Numbered from the stretch's first letter, positions 1 through 8,370 are shown. The stretch is DNA of 28,553 nucleotides from Candidatus Staskawiczbacteria bacterium (GCA_943357015.1 CALRFZ010000005.1:2658-31210), one strand, 5' to 3'. The notes: generated from the letters alone by a model not told the origin. A program made the numbers and translations.

Positions 1-10
1 TATCATTTTT

Positions 11-58
11 TATTTGATGTGTCAAATATTTGACATTGTGCTAGAAAGCGAATAATAT
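11..58 (+). promoter_or_regulatory. murA promoter with overlapping palindromic operator-like site
   Basis: A sigma70-type promoter is visible: TTGACA at 30-35, a 17-nt spacer, and TAATAT at 53-58, predicting a leader of about 9 nt before the murA ATG at 74. The -35 box lies inside a perfect 16-bp palindrome, TGTCAAATATTTGACA (20-35). A second inverted repeat, TATTTGA-tgtg-TCAAATA (11-28), shares one arm with it. This arrangement suggests a repressor site, but no regulator is identified and the left edge of the window cuts the context. Confidence 0.6.
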
Positions 59-73
59 CAAGTATACAAAAAT

Positions 74-1336
74 ATGGCTGATAAGTTTATTATTAATGGT
101 GGCAGGGATTTGGCGGGAGAAATAGAAGTGCGCGGATCCAAAAATGCCGCGGGGCCTTGCCTCGCAGCGGTTTTGCTGACAAAACAAGAATGTATTATTG
201 ATAATTTGCCTTTGATTTTAGATATTAAAAATCAAATTGAAATTTTAAAAAGTTTAGGAGTTAGTGTGGAATATTTGTCTGAGCGCAAAGTTAAGCTTAA
301 AGCCGATAATATTAGCGCGGAAAAAATGGATTTGGAAAAGTTTTCTAAAACCCGAATGTCAGTGGTTTTGGTAGGCGCATTATTAACTCGTTTTCATTAT
401 TTTAGGTTTTCAGCGCCCGGTGGGGATAAAATTGGCGTTCGGCCGATAAATATTCAGTTAAAAGCTTTAGAAAAATTAGGCGCGAAAATTAAAAAAGATG
501 GAGATTTTTATGATGTTTACCGAGAAGAATTAAATGGCGCCGAGATAATTTTAAGTGAATTTTCTCCAACTGCCACTGAAGCTTTAATGCTGACAGCAGT
601 TTTGGCCAAAGGTACTACTATAATTAAGGGCGCGGCTTCGGAAACTTCGGTTCAAGATTTGGGTAATATGCTTTTAAAAATGGGCGCCAAAATTAAAGGT
701 AACGGCACACATACTTTAATAATTGAGGGCGTAGAATCTTTAAATGGTTGCCAACACTCAATTGTATCTGATCACCTAGAAGCCGGTACTTTCATTGTGG
801 CATCGGCGTTAACTGCTGGCAAGGTGGTGGTTAAAAATATTGACTTTGATTACTTGGATTTATTTTTAGAAAAATTAAAAGAAATTGGCGTAATCTTTGA
901 AAGAGGCGATAATCAGGTAACGGTTTTTCATTCTCCAAATTTAACTTCTGCTAAAGTTCAGGCCTTGCCTCACCCTGGATTTCCCACGGATTTATTACCA
1001 ATTATTGTGACAATTTTGACTCGAGCAGAAGGCAAAAGCTTAGTGCATGATCCTTTATATGAAGGTAGATTTGGTTATATGGGTGAGTTAAAAAAAATGG
1101 GCGCGGATATTGAGGTGGTAGATCCGCACAGAGCTTTTATTTTTGGGCCTAAAAATATTCAGGGGGTAAATGTAACCTCTTTAGATGTACGGGCCGGCGC
1201 CGTATTAATTTTAGCTGGCTTAATGGCCGACGGCAAAACCGTTATTGATGATGTATATCATATTGACAGGGGATATGAGAGAATAGAAGAAAGGTTACAA
1301 AAATTAGGAGCGGACATTAAGCGCATTAGCGCTTAA
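74..1336 (+). CDS. murA: UDP-N-acetylglucosamine 1-carboxyvinyltransferase (MurA), fosfomycin-insensitive type
   Basis: This enzyme transfers enolpyruvate from PEP to UDP-GlcNAc, the first committed cytoplasmic step of peptidoglycan synthesis. The 420-aa length is normal for the family. The N-terminal substrate motif GSKNAAGP (residues 21-28) and the mobile loop GGDKIGVRPI (116-125) are clear. The loop residue that is normally the catalytic, fosfomycin-targeted Cys115 is Asp118 here, as in naturally fosfomycin-resistant MurA of mycobacteria and chlamydiae. The ATG at 74 follows a TTGACA/TAATAT promoter with a short leader and no SD. A palindromic repeat and then mreB follow on the same strand. 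Resistance is inferred from the residue, not shown. Confidence 0.96.
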   Translation: MADKFIINGGRDLAGEIEVRGSKNAAGPCLAAVLLTKQECIIDNLPLILDIKNQIEILKSLGVSVEYLSERKVKLKADNISAEKMDLEKFSKTRMSVVLVGALLTRFHYFRFSAPGGDKIGVRPINIQLKALEKLGAKIKKDGDFYDVYREELNGAEIILSEFSPTATEALMLTAVLAKGTTIIKGAASETSVQDLGNMLLKMGAKIKGNGTHTLIIEGVESLNGCQHSIVSDHLEAGTFIVASALTAGKVVVKNIDFDYLDLFLEKLKEIGVIFERGDNQVTVFHSPNLTSAKVQALPHPGFPTDLLPIIVTILTRAEGKSLVHDPLYEGRFGYMGELKKMGADIEVVDPHRAFIFGPKNIQGVNVTSLDVRAGAVLILAGLMADGKTVIDDVYHIDRGYERIEERLQKLGADIKRISA

Positions 1337-1337
1337 T

Positions 1338-1480
1338 GAAATTTGAAATTTACAATTTGAAATTTGAAATCAAAAACTGAATACTTCAAATATCAAATTT
1401 GAAAAACGGCTGTTTTAATTATTTCAAATTTACTTTATTTCAAATTGAATTCAAATTGTAAATTTCAAATTTCAAATTAA
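1338..1480. repeat. Intergenic palindromic AAATTTGAAATT repeat
   Basis: Left arm copies of AATTTGAAATTTACAATTTG face right arm copies of CAAATTGTAAATTTCAAATT, so the two halves are near reverse complements around an AT-rich centre. The right arm ends about 11 nt before the mreB ATG. It is one of about ten such elements in the window. Confidence 0.85.
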
Positions 1481-1491
1481 AAACATCAATT

Positions 1492-2499
1492 ATGTTCAAT
1501 AATCGAATAGCAATTGACTTGGGGACTTGTAATTCCTTGGTTTATGTTAAGGGAAAGGGGATAGTTTTAAATGAGCCATCTGTGGTGGCTGTTTCGTTGT
1601 CGGACAATAAAATTTTGGCGGTGGGTGAGGGGGCGAAAGAAATGATTGGGCGAACCCCAGCCGATATTAAAGTTTATCGACCCTTAAAAGATGGCGTAAT
1701 TGCTGATTACAAGGTTACTCAGGCGATGATGCGGTATTTTATCAAAAAAACTACCAGTCATTTTAAAATTTTTAAGCCCGAAATGGTAATTTCCGTGCCA
1801 GCCGGAATTACTAGTACCGAGCGTCGCGCTGTAATTGAGGCGGCTTTGTCGGCCGGCGCGCGCCAGGCTTTTGTGGCCAAAGAGCCAATTTTGGCGGCCA
1901 TTGGCGCTGGGATTCCCATTAACTCTTCTTCTGGGCATATGATTATTGATATTGGTGGGGGTACTTCTGAAGTGGCGGTAATTTCTCTGGGAGGTATTGT
2001 GACGGCTCATTCTGTACGCGTGGCGGGGGATAAAATTGATTTGGCAATTACTGAATACATTAAGAAAAAGTATAATTTGGCAATTGGTACTCAATCAGCC
2101 GAGGAAATAAAAATTAAGGTGGGCACAGCAATGCCACAAAAGGAATTGCGGTTTATGGAAATTCAGGGGCGAGATATGATTTTGGGCTTGCCTCGTAACA
2201 TTAAAATTTCCAATAATGAAATTTGCGAAGCTATTTCCGATGTTTTAGCCGAAATTATTCAAGCTGCCAAGCATGTGCTTTCCGAAACTCCACCGGAATT
2301 ATCGGCTGATATTATGAATAAAGGCATTATTATGGCTGGTGGTGGCGCTTTATTGCCAAAAATTAATGAATTGGTGGCTCAATCCACAGGTGTGCCCTGT
2401 TTTATTGCCGATGAGCCATTATTTTGCGTTATTAAGGGTACGGGGGTGGTGTTGGATAATTTAGATGAGTATAAGAAGGTTGTGATGATGAAAAAATAA
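1492..2499 (+). CDS. mreB: Rod shape-determining protein MreB (first copy)
   Basis: This is an actin-like ATPase that polymerises under the membrane and guides wall elongation. The phosphate-1 motif DLGTCNSLVY (about residues 9-18) and phosphate-2 motif DIGGGTSEVAV are present, with the adenosine-side motif MAGGGALLP near the C-terminus. The 335 aa match the family. The usual Ala of DLGTANT is Cys here. It follows murA across a palindromic repeat and ends in a terminator at 2541-2570. No mreC, mreD or rodA lies next to it. A second, more canonical mreB is at 7235, so the two copies may have different roles. Confidence 0.94.
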   Translation: MFNNRIAIDLGTCNSLVYVKGKGIVLNEPSVVAVSLSDNKILAVGEGAKEMIGRTPADIKVYRPLKDGVIADYKVTQAMMRYFIKKTTSHFKIFKPEMVISVPAGITSTERRAVIEAALSAGARQAFVAKEPILAAIGAGIPINSSSGHMIIDIGGGTSEVAVISLGGIVTAHSVRVAGDKIDLAITEYIKKKYNLAIGTQSAEEIKIKVGTAMPQKELRFMEIQGRDMILGLPRNIKISNNEICEAISDVLAEIIQAAKHVLSETPPELSADIMNKGIIMAGGGALLPKINELVAQSTGVPCFIADEPLFCVIKGTGVVLDNLDEYKKVVMMKK

Positions 2500-2540
2500 G
2501 GCGACGCTAATCTACGAATTCCACACTAATCTACTAATAA

Positions 2541-2570
2541 AAAATCCCACGAGTTTTTCGTGGGTTTTTT
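2541..2570. terminator. Bidirectional intrinsic terminator after mreB
   Basis: The stem CCCACGA / TCGTGGG (2546-2552 and 2558-2564) has a 5-nt loop, is followed by six T and preceded by four A. It can serve mreB on the plus strand and the small minus-strand gene at 2605-2817. Confidence 0.88.
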
Positions 2571-2604
2571 GTTGTTGCTAGGGCGACACGGGGCTGAATG
2601 ACCT

Positions 2605-2817
2605 TTATTTGTTTGCTTTTTTCCCTGCCAAGGCTTGTTGTGGTAGGTTAGATTGCGCCTTAGCGCTTTTTTTGATTTCCCATAGGTTATCATTTATTTC
2701 TGATAACTGGCGCGACATAAACGCTAATGTTATAGTTAGTGCGCACACGTTAATGCAAAGCACCCACATTAACATAATTTTTACCGTCTCAGTTTTTTTC
2801 TCAAGTTCTTCAATCAT
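2605..2817 (-). CDS. Small single-pass membrane protein, function unknown
   Basis: This is a 70-aa protein with an N-terminal charged stretch, one hydrophobic segment (about residues 14-34, from IMLMWVLCINVC to ITLAFM), then a polar tail with a short amphipathic helix (SRQLSEINDNLWEIKKS) and a basic C-terminus. I chose the ATG at 2817 because a strong SD, GGGGGAG, lies 5 nt upstream; an upstream in-frame start would overlap the promoter. TTGACA and TAGTAT boxes with a 17-nt spacer are at 2889-2861. It converges on mreB through a shared terminator. I do not recognise a family. Its SD and promoter style resemble the genes at 8595 and 9482 rather than the core genes beside it. Confidence 0.7.
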   Translation of the reverse strand: MIEELEKKTETVKIMLMWVLCINVCALTITLAFMSRQLSEINDNLWEIKKSAKAQSNLPQQALAGKKANK

Positions 2818-2860
2818 AAGCTCCCCCTTAAAAAAGAACAACTTAATTCTTAATAGTTTA

Positions 2861-2889
2861 ATACTAAATCCGCTAGTAATGTTTGTCAA
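2861..2889 (-). promoter_or_regulatory. Promoter of the small membrane gene at 2605-2817
   Basis: On the minus strand, TTGACA (2889-2884), a 17-nt spacer and TAGTAT (2866-2861) form a good sigma70 promoter, with a leader of about 35-40 nt before the SD and ATG. Confidence 0.72.
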
Positions 2890-2954
2890 GTCTTTTATTG
2901 TTGTCGATGTTTTGCTAATATTAAGGCAAATCTTGAATTACTAAAGTGAAAAAT

Positions 2955-3830
2955 ATGGAATATGATAATTTACGACAGTTTTTAAAAGGTAAATTTTTAG
3001 CTGGGCAATTATCACACGCTTATTTGTTGTCTGGAGGAGAGGAAGTTAGTAAAAAAGAATTTGCTATTTCTTTTATTAAACTTATAAATTGTTTGCATTT
3101 TAAGCTGGGTGACGGTCAAGTTTTAGTAACAGATCAGCCGTGTGACAAATGTCAGAATTGTAATTTAATAAATAAAGAGAGTTTTCCCGATTTGCTAGTT
3201 TTAAGGTCTAAGGATAGCAAATCTTCAGTTGATAATGAAAAAGATATGCTGGAAATTGATATAGGGCAAATTCGGCAAGTCAATAATTTTTTAAATTATA
3301 AGTCTTATTATGGAAATTATAAGGCAATAATTATAGAAAACGCCGATCGTATTAATACCGAAGCCCAAAATAGTTTTTTAAAAACCTTAGAAGAACCCAA
3401 AGGCAAAACTGTAATTTTTTTAATCTCTGCTAAACCCGACGCTTTACTGCCCACAATTTTTTCTCGCTGTCAGCAATTAAAATTTTCCTTATCAACAAAG
3501 AGTCAAGAATCCTTAGCTGAGCAAAAAATTTTGCAGGAATTGATGTTGGTCATTGGTGGGGGATTGTCAGTAAGGTTTGGTTATGCTAAAAAAGTTAATT
3601 TAGAAGGTGAGAATTTTAGTCAAATTTTAAAGATTTTACAAAATTATTTAAGAAATATTTTACTAGCAAAAATTGGGGTATTAACTATATTAGTTCCGCC
3701 ACAATTTAAGGATTATTCTATAGAAAAGTTAAAAAATATTATTCTTTTGGTGGAAAAACTTAATCAGCAAGCATCGGTCAGTAATATTAATTTAAAGTTG
3801 GCGCTGGAAGTATTATTAATAGAAATATAA
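2955..3830 (+). CDS. holB: DNA polymerase III delta' subunit-like clamp loader protein
   Basis: This AAA+ family clamp loader subunit would open and load the sliding clamp at replication forks. It has the N-terminal QLSHAYLLSG segment, a cysteine cluster CDKCQNC for zinc, and the core AIIIENADRINTEAQNSFLKTLEEP followed by the sensor/arginine-finger SRC motif. There is no functional Walker A lysine motif, as expected for delta' rather than tau/gamma. The ATG at 2955 is preferred; an in-frame GTG at 2946 would add three residues (MKN). No SD is visible. It opens a plus-strand cluster with frr, rseP, proS and mreB. Confidence 0.88.
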   Translation: MEYDNLRQFLKGKFLAGQLSHAYLLSGGEEVSKKEFAISFIKLINCLHFKLGDGQVLVTDQPCDKCQNCNLINKESFPDLLVLRSKDSKSSVDNEKDMLEIDIGQIRQVNNFLNYKSYYGNYKAIIIENADRINTEAQNSFLKTLEEPKGKTVIFLISAKPDALLPTIFSRCQQLKFSLSTKSQESLAEQKILQELMLVIGGGLSVRFGYAKKVNLEGENFSQILKILQNYLRNILLAKIGVLTILVPPQFKDYSIEKLKNIILLVEKLNQQASVSNINLKLALEVLLIEI

Positions 3831-3833
3831 ACT

Positions 3834-3931
3834 AATTTGAAATTTAAAATTTAAAATTTGAAATCAATTTGAAATATTTGAATATTAAATATTAAGTTAC
3901 CGAATTCAAATTTCAAACTTCAAATTTAAAA
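3834..3931. repeat. Intergenic palindromic AAATTTGAAATT repeat
   Basis: Left arm copies of AATTTGAAATTTAAAATTTG face right arm copies of TCAAATTTAAAATT. The element ends about 9 nt before the frr ATG and leaves no room for an SD. Confidence 0.8.
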
Positions 3932-3940
3932 TTCACAAAA

Positions 3941-4495
3941 ATGTCATTAAAAGAATTTATTGATAAAGTAAAACCTGAATTTGAAAAATCTTTTAGTTTT
4001 TTAGGCAAAGAAATTGATAAAATTCGGACTTCACGCGCTACGCCAAGTTTGGTTGAGGATTTGCAAGTGACTTGTTTTGGTAGTAATTTTACCCTTAATC
4101 AATTGGCGAGTATTTCTTGCCCCGAACCAAATCAAATTGTTGTGCAACCATGGGATGTATCATATTTGCAACCCATTGAGCAGGCTATTGGCAGTTCTGG
4201 TCTTGGTATGTCGGCGGTAGTGGACAAAAATGTTCTAAGATTGAGTTTGCCAATGCTAACTGAAGAATACCGTAAAAGTTTGGTAAAGGTTTTAAACCAA
4301 AAAGCCGAAGATGGGAGGCAAACCCTGCGTCACTGGAGAGAGGATTGTTGGAATAAAATTCAAAAGGCCCAAAAAGAAGGCGCGCTTTCAGAAGACGATA
4401 AATTCCGTGGCAAAGATGAACTACAAAAATTAATTGACGAATATAATAAAAAGATTAAGGATTTGGTAGAGCGAAAGGAGAAGGACTTAATGTAA
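3941..4495 (+). CDS. frr: Ribosome recycling factor
   Basis: With EF-G, this factor splits the post-termination ribosome so that subunits can be reused. The 184 aa are almost exactly the usual 185. The RTSRATPSLVEDLQV segment (about residues 30-44), the PEPNQIVVQPWD strand region and the C-terminal charged three-helix half (SEDDKFRGKDELQKL) are typical. The start codon directly follows a palindromic repeat with no SD. In most bacteria frr sits with tsf and pyrH; here it lies between holB and rseP. Confidence 0.96.
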   Translation: MSLKEFIDKVKPEFEKSFSFLGKEIDKIRTSRATPSLVEDLQVTCFGSNFTLNQLASISCPEPNQIVVQPWDVSYLQPIEQAIGSSGLGMSAVVDKNVLRLSLPMLTEEYRKSLVKVLNQKAEDGRQTLRHWREDCWNKIQKAQKEGALSEDDKFRGKDELQKLIDEYNKKIKDLVERKEKDLM

Positions 4496-4597
4496 TTTAA
4501 AATTTAAAATAACAAATTCAAAAACAATTTAAAGATTTTAATGTAAAAATTCTGAAATTGATCATTGTTTTTAAATTTTAAATTTATCATTTTAAAT
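4495..4597. repeat. Intergenic palindromic repeat, degenerate copy
   Basis: AAATTTAAAAT-type arms surround an AT-rich centre. It is a more diverged member of the family and ends about 7 nt before the rseP ATG. Confidence 0.65.
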
Positions 4598-4604
4598 TAA
4601 GCCT

Positions 4605-5717
4605 ATGTTTCTAACCCTATTAATTGCTTTTTTTAGCTTGATTGCCCTGATGATTATCCATGAATTTGGGCATTTTATTATTGCTAAAAAATTCGGGGTG
4701 CGGGTGGAAGAATTTGGTATTGGTTATCCGCCGAGGTTTTTTGGTAAGCAATTTGGTGGTACATTTTATTCGGTTAATTTAATTCCTCTGGGAGCTTTTG
4801 TAAAAATTTATGGCGAGGAAGGTGATGTGCATAGTGCAGAAAGTTTTACTTTTTTGCCAATTTGGAAACGAATGTTAATTGTGGCTGGGGGTGTTATTGC
4901 TTTTTGGTTATCCGCGATTGTTATTTTTTCGGTTTTATTTTCAATTGGTGCAAGCGTGCCAGTAGGGGATAAAGATGTTCCAGGATCATTAGTTAAGGTT
5001 TTGATTATGAATGTCGCTGATAATTCACCAGCGCAAAAATCGGGGTTGCGAAAAGGTGATGTGATTTTAAGTATCAAAAACCAAATTGCAAATTTAAAAG
5101 TTGATAAAATTGAGGATTTTCAGGAATTTTTAAGAAATGATAATGGTTTGCCAGTTATTTTAAATGTTGAAAGACAGGGAAAAAACATAGAGCTTAATCT
5201 AATTCCGAGAATTGATTATTCGCAAAATCAGGGCGCAATTGGTGCTGGTTTAGAAAGAATGGCACAAATTATTGATAAATACCCGTTTTATCAGGCGCCA
5301 TGGGAAGGCTTAAAATTTACCTTTGAAGTGACGGTAAAATCTCTGCAAGGAATTTATGAAGCAATTGTTAATCTGGTTTCTGGCAAGGGGGCGCCAAGCA
5401 CAGCTCAATTAGCGGGACCCGTAGGCATTACGATATTTTTGGCTAATGCGGTAGGTTATGGATTAGGATTTTTCCTGTATTTTATTGGATCAATTTCTGT
5501 TTTGGTGGCAATTTTTAATATTTTTCCAATTCCAGCTTTGGATGGCGGAAAATTAGTTTTTTTATTGATAGAAAAAGTTATTGGCAAGCCAGTTCCTGTT
5601 AAATGGGAGCAGGTTATTACGGCAATCTGTTTTATTTTATTAATTTCTATGTCGCTTTTTATCACCATAAAATTCGATATTCCAAGAGTGGTGGATTATT
5701 GGAAAGCAGGCATTTAA
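4605..5717 (+). CDS. rseP: RIP site-2 zinc metalloprotease, RseP family
   Basis: This membrane-embedded protease cuts transmembrane segments, typically anti-sigma factors or signal-peptide remnants. The zinc site HEFGH is at residues 19-23 in the first membrane helix, and the second conserved motif, NIFPIPALDGGKL, lies near residue 305. A PDZ domain sits between them (about 125-200, ending in the PRIDYSQNQG region). Hydrophobic segments at the N-terminus, around residue 97 and in the C-terminal 90 residues fit the family topology. The 370 aa are usual for the single-PDZ type. No anti-sigma factor is nearby, so its substrate is unknown. Confidence 0.94.
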   Translation: MFLTLLIAFFSLIALMIIHEFGHFIIAKKFGVRVEEFGIGYPPRFFGKQFGGTFYSVNLIPLGAFVKIYGEEGDVHSAESFTFLPIWKRMLIVAGGVIAFWLSAIVIFSVLFSIGASVPVGDKDVPGSLVKVLIMNVADNSPAQKSGLRKGDVILSIKNQIANLKVDKIEDFQEFLRNDNGLPVILNVERQGKNIELNLIPRIDYSQNQGAIGAGLERMAQIIDKYPFYQAPWEGLKFTFEVTVKSLQGIYEAIVNLVSGKGAPSTAQLAGPVGITIFLANAVGYGLGFFLYFIGSISVLVAIFNIFPIPALDGGKLVFLLIEKVIGKPVPVKWEQVITAICFILLISMSLFITIKFDIPRVVDYWKAGI

Positions 5718-5850
5718 TTTTAAATTTACAATTTGAAATTTGAAATCAATTTGAAATAAATAAATTTGAAGTATAAAAAAAGTTTTTCTAAATTCATGTA
5801 TTTTAATATTTAAATATTGATTTCAAATTGTAAATTTCAAATTTCAAATT
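5718..5850. repeat. Intergenic palindromic AAATTTGAAATT repeat
   Basis: The left arm (5718-5760) and right arm (5817-5850, TTGTAAATTTCAAATTTCAAATT type) are near reverse complements. The right arm ends about 7 nt before the proS ATG. Confidence 0.85.
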
Positions 5851-5857
5851 CACACAA

Positions 5858-7093
5858 ATGTTACAGTCAAAACTTTTTTATAAAACTAATAAAAATAAAA
5901 CCGCGGGAGTTGATTCGGTTTCGCATGACCTGTTAACTCGCGCAGGATATGTGGATCAGTTAATGTCGGGAGTTTACAGTTTTTTACCGCTGGGATTTTT
6001 GGTGCTTAAAAAAATTGAAAATATTATCCGTAAAAATATGCAATCAGTTGGTGGGCAGGAGCTTTTATTGCCAGTATTACAACCCAAAGAAAATTGGATT
6101 AAAACCAATCGGTGGGATACACTAGATATTTTATTTAAGGTTAAATCTTCTGGTGATAAAGAATACGCAATGGGGCCAACGCACGAGGAAATTATTACTC
6201 CGCTAGCCAAAAAAATGGTGTTTTCTTATCGGGATTTACCATTTTCAGTTTTTCAAATTCAAACCAAATTTAGAGACGAACTTCGCGCTAAATCCGGAAT
6301 TTTAAGAACTCGGGAATTTTTGATGAAAGATTTGTATTCTTTTCATTCAACTCAAGCAGATTTTGAGGTTTACTATGAAAAACTAGCGAAAGTGTACGCG
6401 AATATTTATAAAGAATTTGGAATTGGCAAAATTACTTATAGAACTATGGCTTCTGGTGGCAGTTTTTCAAAGTACTCCGATGAATTTCAGACATTAACAG
6501 AAGCTGGCGAAGATATTATTTTTATTTGTAAAAAATGTTCCTTTGCCGTTAATAAAGAAATTAAGGTGGAAAATCCTGCTTGCCCTAAATGTCAAAATGC
6601 GGACTTTGAAGAAAAAAAATCAATTGAAGTGGGTAATATCTTTCCGCTTGGCACAGGGTTTTCCAAGCCATTTGACCTAAAATTTACCGATAAAGACGCC
6701 ACTGAAAAACCAGTGATTATGGGCTGTTACGGAATAGGTTTAAGTCGGGTACTGGGAACAATTGTAGAAGCCAGTCACGATGATAAAGGAATTGTGTGGC
6801 CAAAAAGCGTGGCGCCATTTTTAGTGCATTTAATCCAAATTGAGCAAAACCCGAAAGTTGCCAAAGCAACTAAAAAATTGTACCTTGATTTGCAAAAACA
6901 AAATATTGAAGTATTATATGATGACAGGCAAAAAAATCCCGGAGAAAAATTTGCCGAATCAGACTTAATTGGAATTCCATACAGAGTTGTAGTTTCAGAA
7001 AGAACATTAGCGGTAAATTCTGTGGAGGTTAAGGAAAGAAGTAAGGCTAGTGTAAAATTGGTAAAAATTAAAGACCTGACGAAATTATTTTAA
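5858..7093 (+). CDS. proS: Prolyl-tRNA synthetase, short form lacking the INS editing domain
   Basis: This class II synthetase charges tRNA-Pro. Motif 2 (QIQTKFRDELRAKSGILRTREF, about residues 128-149), motif 3 (MGCYGIGLSR) and the C-terminal anticodon-binding domain are clear. In bacterial-type ProRS an editing domain of about 180 residues follows the YAANxE-like position. Here the equivalent FAVNKE is followed only by a short segment with CKKC and CPKC, which looks like a zinc ribbon, before EVGNIFPLGT resumes. This explains the 411-aa length. It therefore probably lacks cis-editing of Ala-tRNA(Pro). The ATG directly follows a palindromic repeat, with no SD. Confidence 0.95.
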   Translation: MLQSKLFYKTNKNKTAGVDSVSHDLLTRAGYVDQLMSGVYSFLPLGFLVLKKIENIIRKNMQSVGGQELLLPVLQPKENWIKTNRWDTLDILFKVKSSGDKEYAMGPTHEEIITPLAKKMVFSYRDLPFSVFQIQTKFRDELRAKSGILRTREFLMKDLYSFHSTQADFEVYYEKLAKVYANIYKEFGIGKITYRTMASGGSFSKYSDEFQTLTEAGEDIIFICKKCSFAVNKEIKVENPACPKCQNADFEEKKSIEVGNIFPLGTGFSKPFDLKFTDKDATEKPVIMGCYGIGLSRVLGTIVEASHDDKGIVWPKSVAPFLVHLIQIEQNPKVAKATKKLYLDLQKQNIEVLYDDRQKNPGEKFAESDLIGIPYRVVVSERTLAVNSVEVKERSKASVKLVKIKDLTKLF

Positions 7094-7094
7094 T

Positions 7095-7232
7095 TGATCT
7101 AATTTCTAATTAACCTAATAAAATCCCAAACTGTAAAATATCTAAATCCCAAGTTATTTAGGAAGTTAGACATTTAGAAAATTGGATATTGATTAGGAAT
7201 TAGATCAATTAGAAATTAGTAATTAGAAATTA
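7095..7232. repeat. Intergenic palindromic repeat, ATTAGAAATT variant
   Basis: TGATCTAATTTCTAATT at the left is mirrored by AATTAGAAATTAG copies at the right, which end 2 nt before the mreB ATG. It has the same architecture as the AAATTTGAAATT family but a different word. Confidence 0.78.
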
Positions 7233-7234
7233 AT

Positions 7235-8308
7235 ATGCAAAATCCTTTTAAAAAACTATTTTCATTTTTGTCTCTTGATATGGCCATTGATTTGGGCACC
7301 GCCAATTCTTTGGTGTATGTTAAAGACCGCGGAATAATTATTAACGAACCATCGGTGGTGGCGGTTAACAACAAAACCGGTCAGATTTTAGCGATTGGAG
7401 ACGAAGCCAAAAAAATGGTGGGCAGAACTCCATCATATATTACGGCCACTCGTCCGTTGGTCAATGGCGTAATTTCTGATTTTGAAGTGACCGAGCAAAT
7501 GTTAAAGTACTTCATTGAAAAAGCCGTGGCTGGATCAAAAAGAATGTTTGGTATTTTCGGTTATTCGCCAAGAGTAATTATTGGAATTCCGTGCGGAGTA
7601 ACAGAAGTAGAAAGAAAAGCTGTGCGCGACGCTGCCAAGTCCGCCGGCGCCAGAACTGTATTCTTAATTGAAGAACCTTTGGCCAGTGCCATTGGCGCCA
7701 AATTACCAATTCAAGATGCTGGTGGAAACTTTATTGTAGATATTGGCGGTGGTACTACGGAAGTCGCGGTAATTTCTCTTGGCGGTATTGTGGCCTTTAG
7801 AAGTTTGCGAGTGGCGGGTGATAAATTAAACGATGATATTATTCAGTTTGCGCAAAAAGAATACAAGCTTTTAATTGGTGAACGCACGGCCGAGTACATT
7901 AAAATTAATATTGGTAGTGCCATTCCGTCAAAAGAAAAAAAAGAAATGCCAATGCGTGGACGAAATTTAGTCACAGGTTTGCCAGAAGAGGTGGTAGTTT
8001 TTAATGATGATATCCAGCGAGCATTAGATAGATCAGTTAAACAAATTGTGTCGGCGATTAAAACCACAATTGAGGAAACACCACCCGAGCTTTTGGCCGA
8101 TGTAATGACCAATGGCATTTATTTGGCTGGCGGTGGGTCAATGTTGCGAGGCTTAGATGTTTTAATTAGTCACGAAACTAAAATGCCCTGCAAAATTATT
8201 GACGATCCGTTAACATCGGTGGTGCGAGGTTGTGGATTAGCATTAGAGAATATTGATGAATTAGCAAATTTGGTAGAAAAAGACGAGGAGTGGGGAGCCC
8301 CCATCTAA
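7235..8308 (+). CDS. mreB: Rod shape-determining protein MreB (second copy)
   Basis: This second actin-like MreB has 357 aa. The phosphate-1 motif DLGTANSLVY and phosphate-2 motif DIGGGTTEVAV are closer to the classical sequence than in the copy at 1492. An N-terminal stretch rich in Phe and Lys (MQNPFKKLFSFLS) could act as an amphipathic membrane-binding helix; the first copy lacks it. IEEPLASAIGA and LAGGGSMLRGLD are typical. It ends the holB-frr-rseP-proS cluster at a strong terminator. It is divergent enough from copy one to be an old paralogue rather than a recent duplication. Confidence 0.95.
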   Translation: MQNPFKKLFSFLSLDMAIDLGTANSLVYVKDRGIIINEPSVVAVNNKTGQILAIGDEAKKMVGRTPSYITATRPLVNGVISDFEVTEQMLKYFIEKAVAGSKRMFGIFGYSPRVIIGIPCGVTEVERKAVRDAAKSAGARTVFLIEEPLASAIGAKLPIQDAGGNFIVDIGGGTTEVAVISLGGIVAFRSLRVAGDKLNDDIIQFAQKEYKLLIGERTAEYIKINIGSAIPSKEKKEMPMRGRNLVTGLPEEVVVFNDDIQRALDRSVKQIVSAIKTTIEETPPELLADVMTNGIYLAGGGSMLRGLDVLISHETKMPCKIIDDPLTSVVRGCGLALENIDELANLVEKDEEWGAPI

Positions 8309-8340
8309 TAAAAAAACCGCTGAAGCGGTTTTTTTATTAG
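8305..8340. terminator. Bidirectional intrinsic terminator after the second mreB
   Basis: CTAATAAAAAAACCGC, a tgaa loop, then GCGGTTTTTTTATTAG form a perfect inverted repeat starting at the stop codon, with poly-A and poly-T flanks. Confidence 0.92.
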
Positions 8341-8370
8341 ATAGAATTTCTAATTTCTAATTTTGAATAA

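Noticed and set aside
1338..1480. AAATTTGAAATT arrays as CRISPR repeats
   Set aside because: They are built of short overlapping words with no unique spacers and form palindromes between genes, not spaced repeats.
2609..2944. A plus-strand ORF opposite the small membrane protein gene
   Set aside because: The minus-strand frame has a promoter, an SD and a sensible membrane protein. The plus-strand frame has none of these and overlaps the minus-strand promoter.
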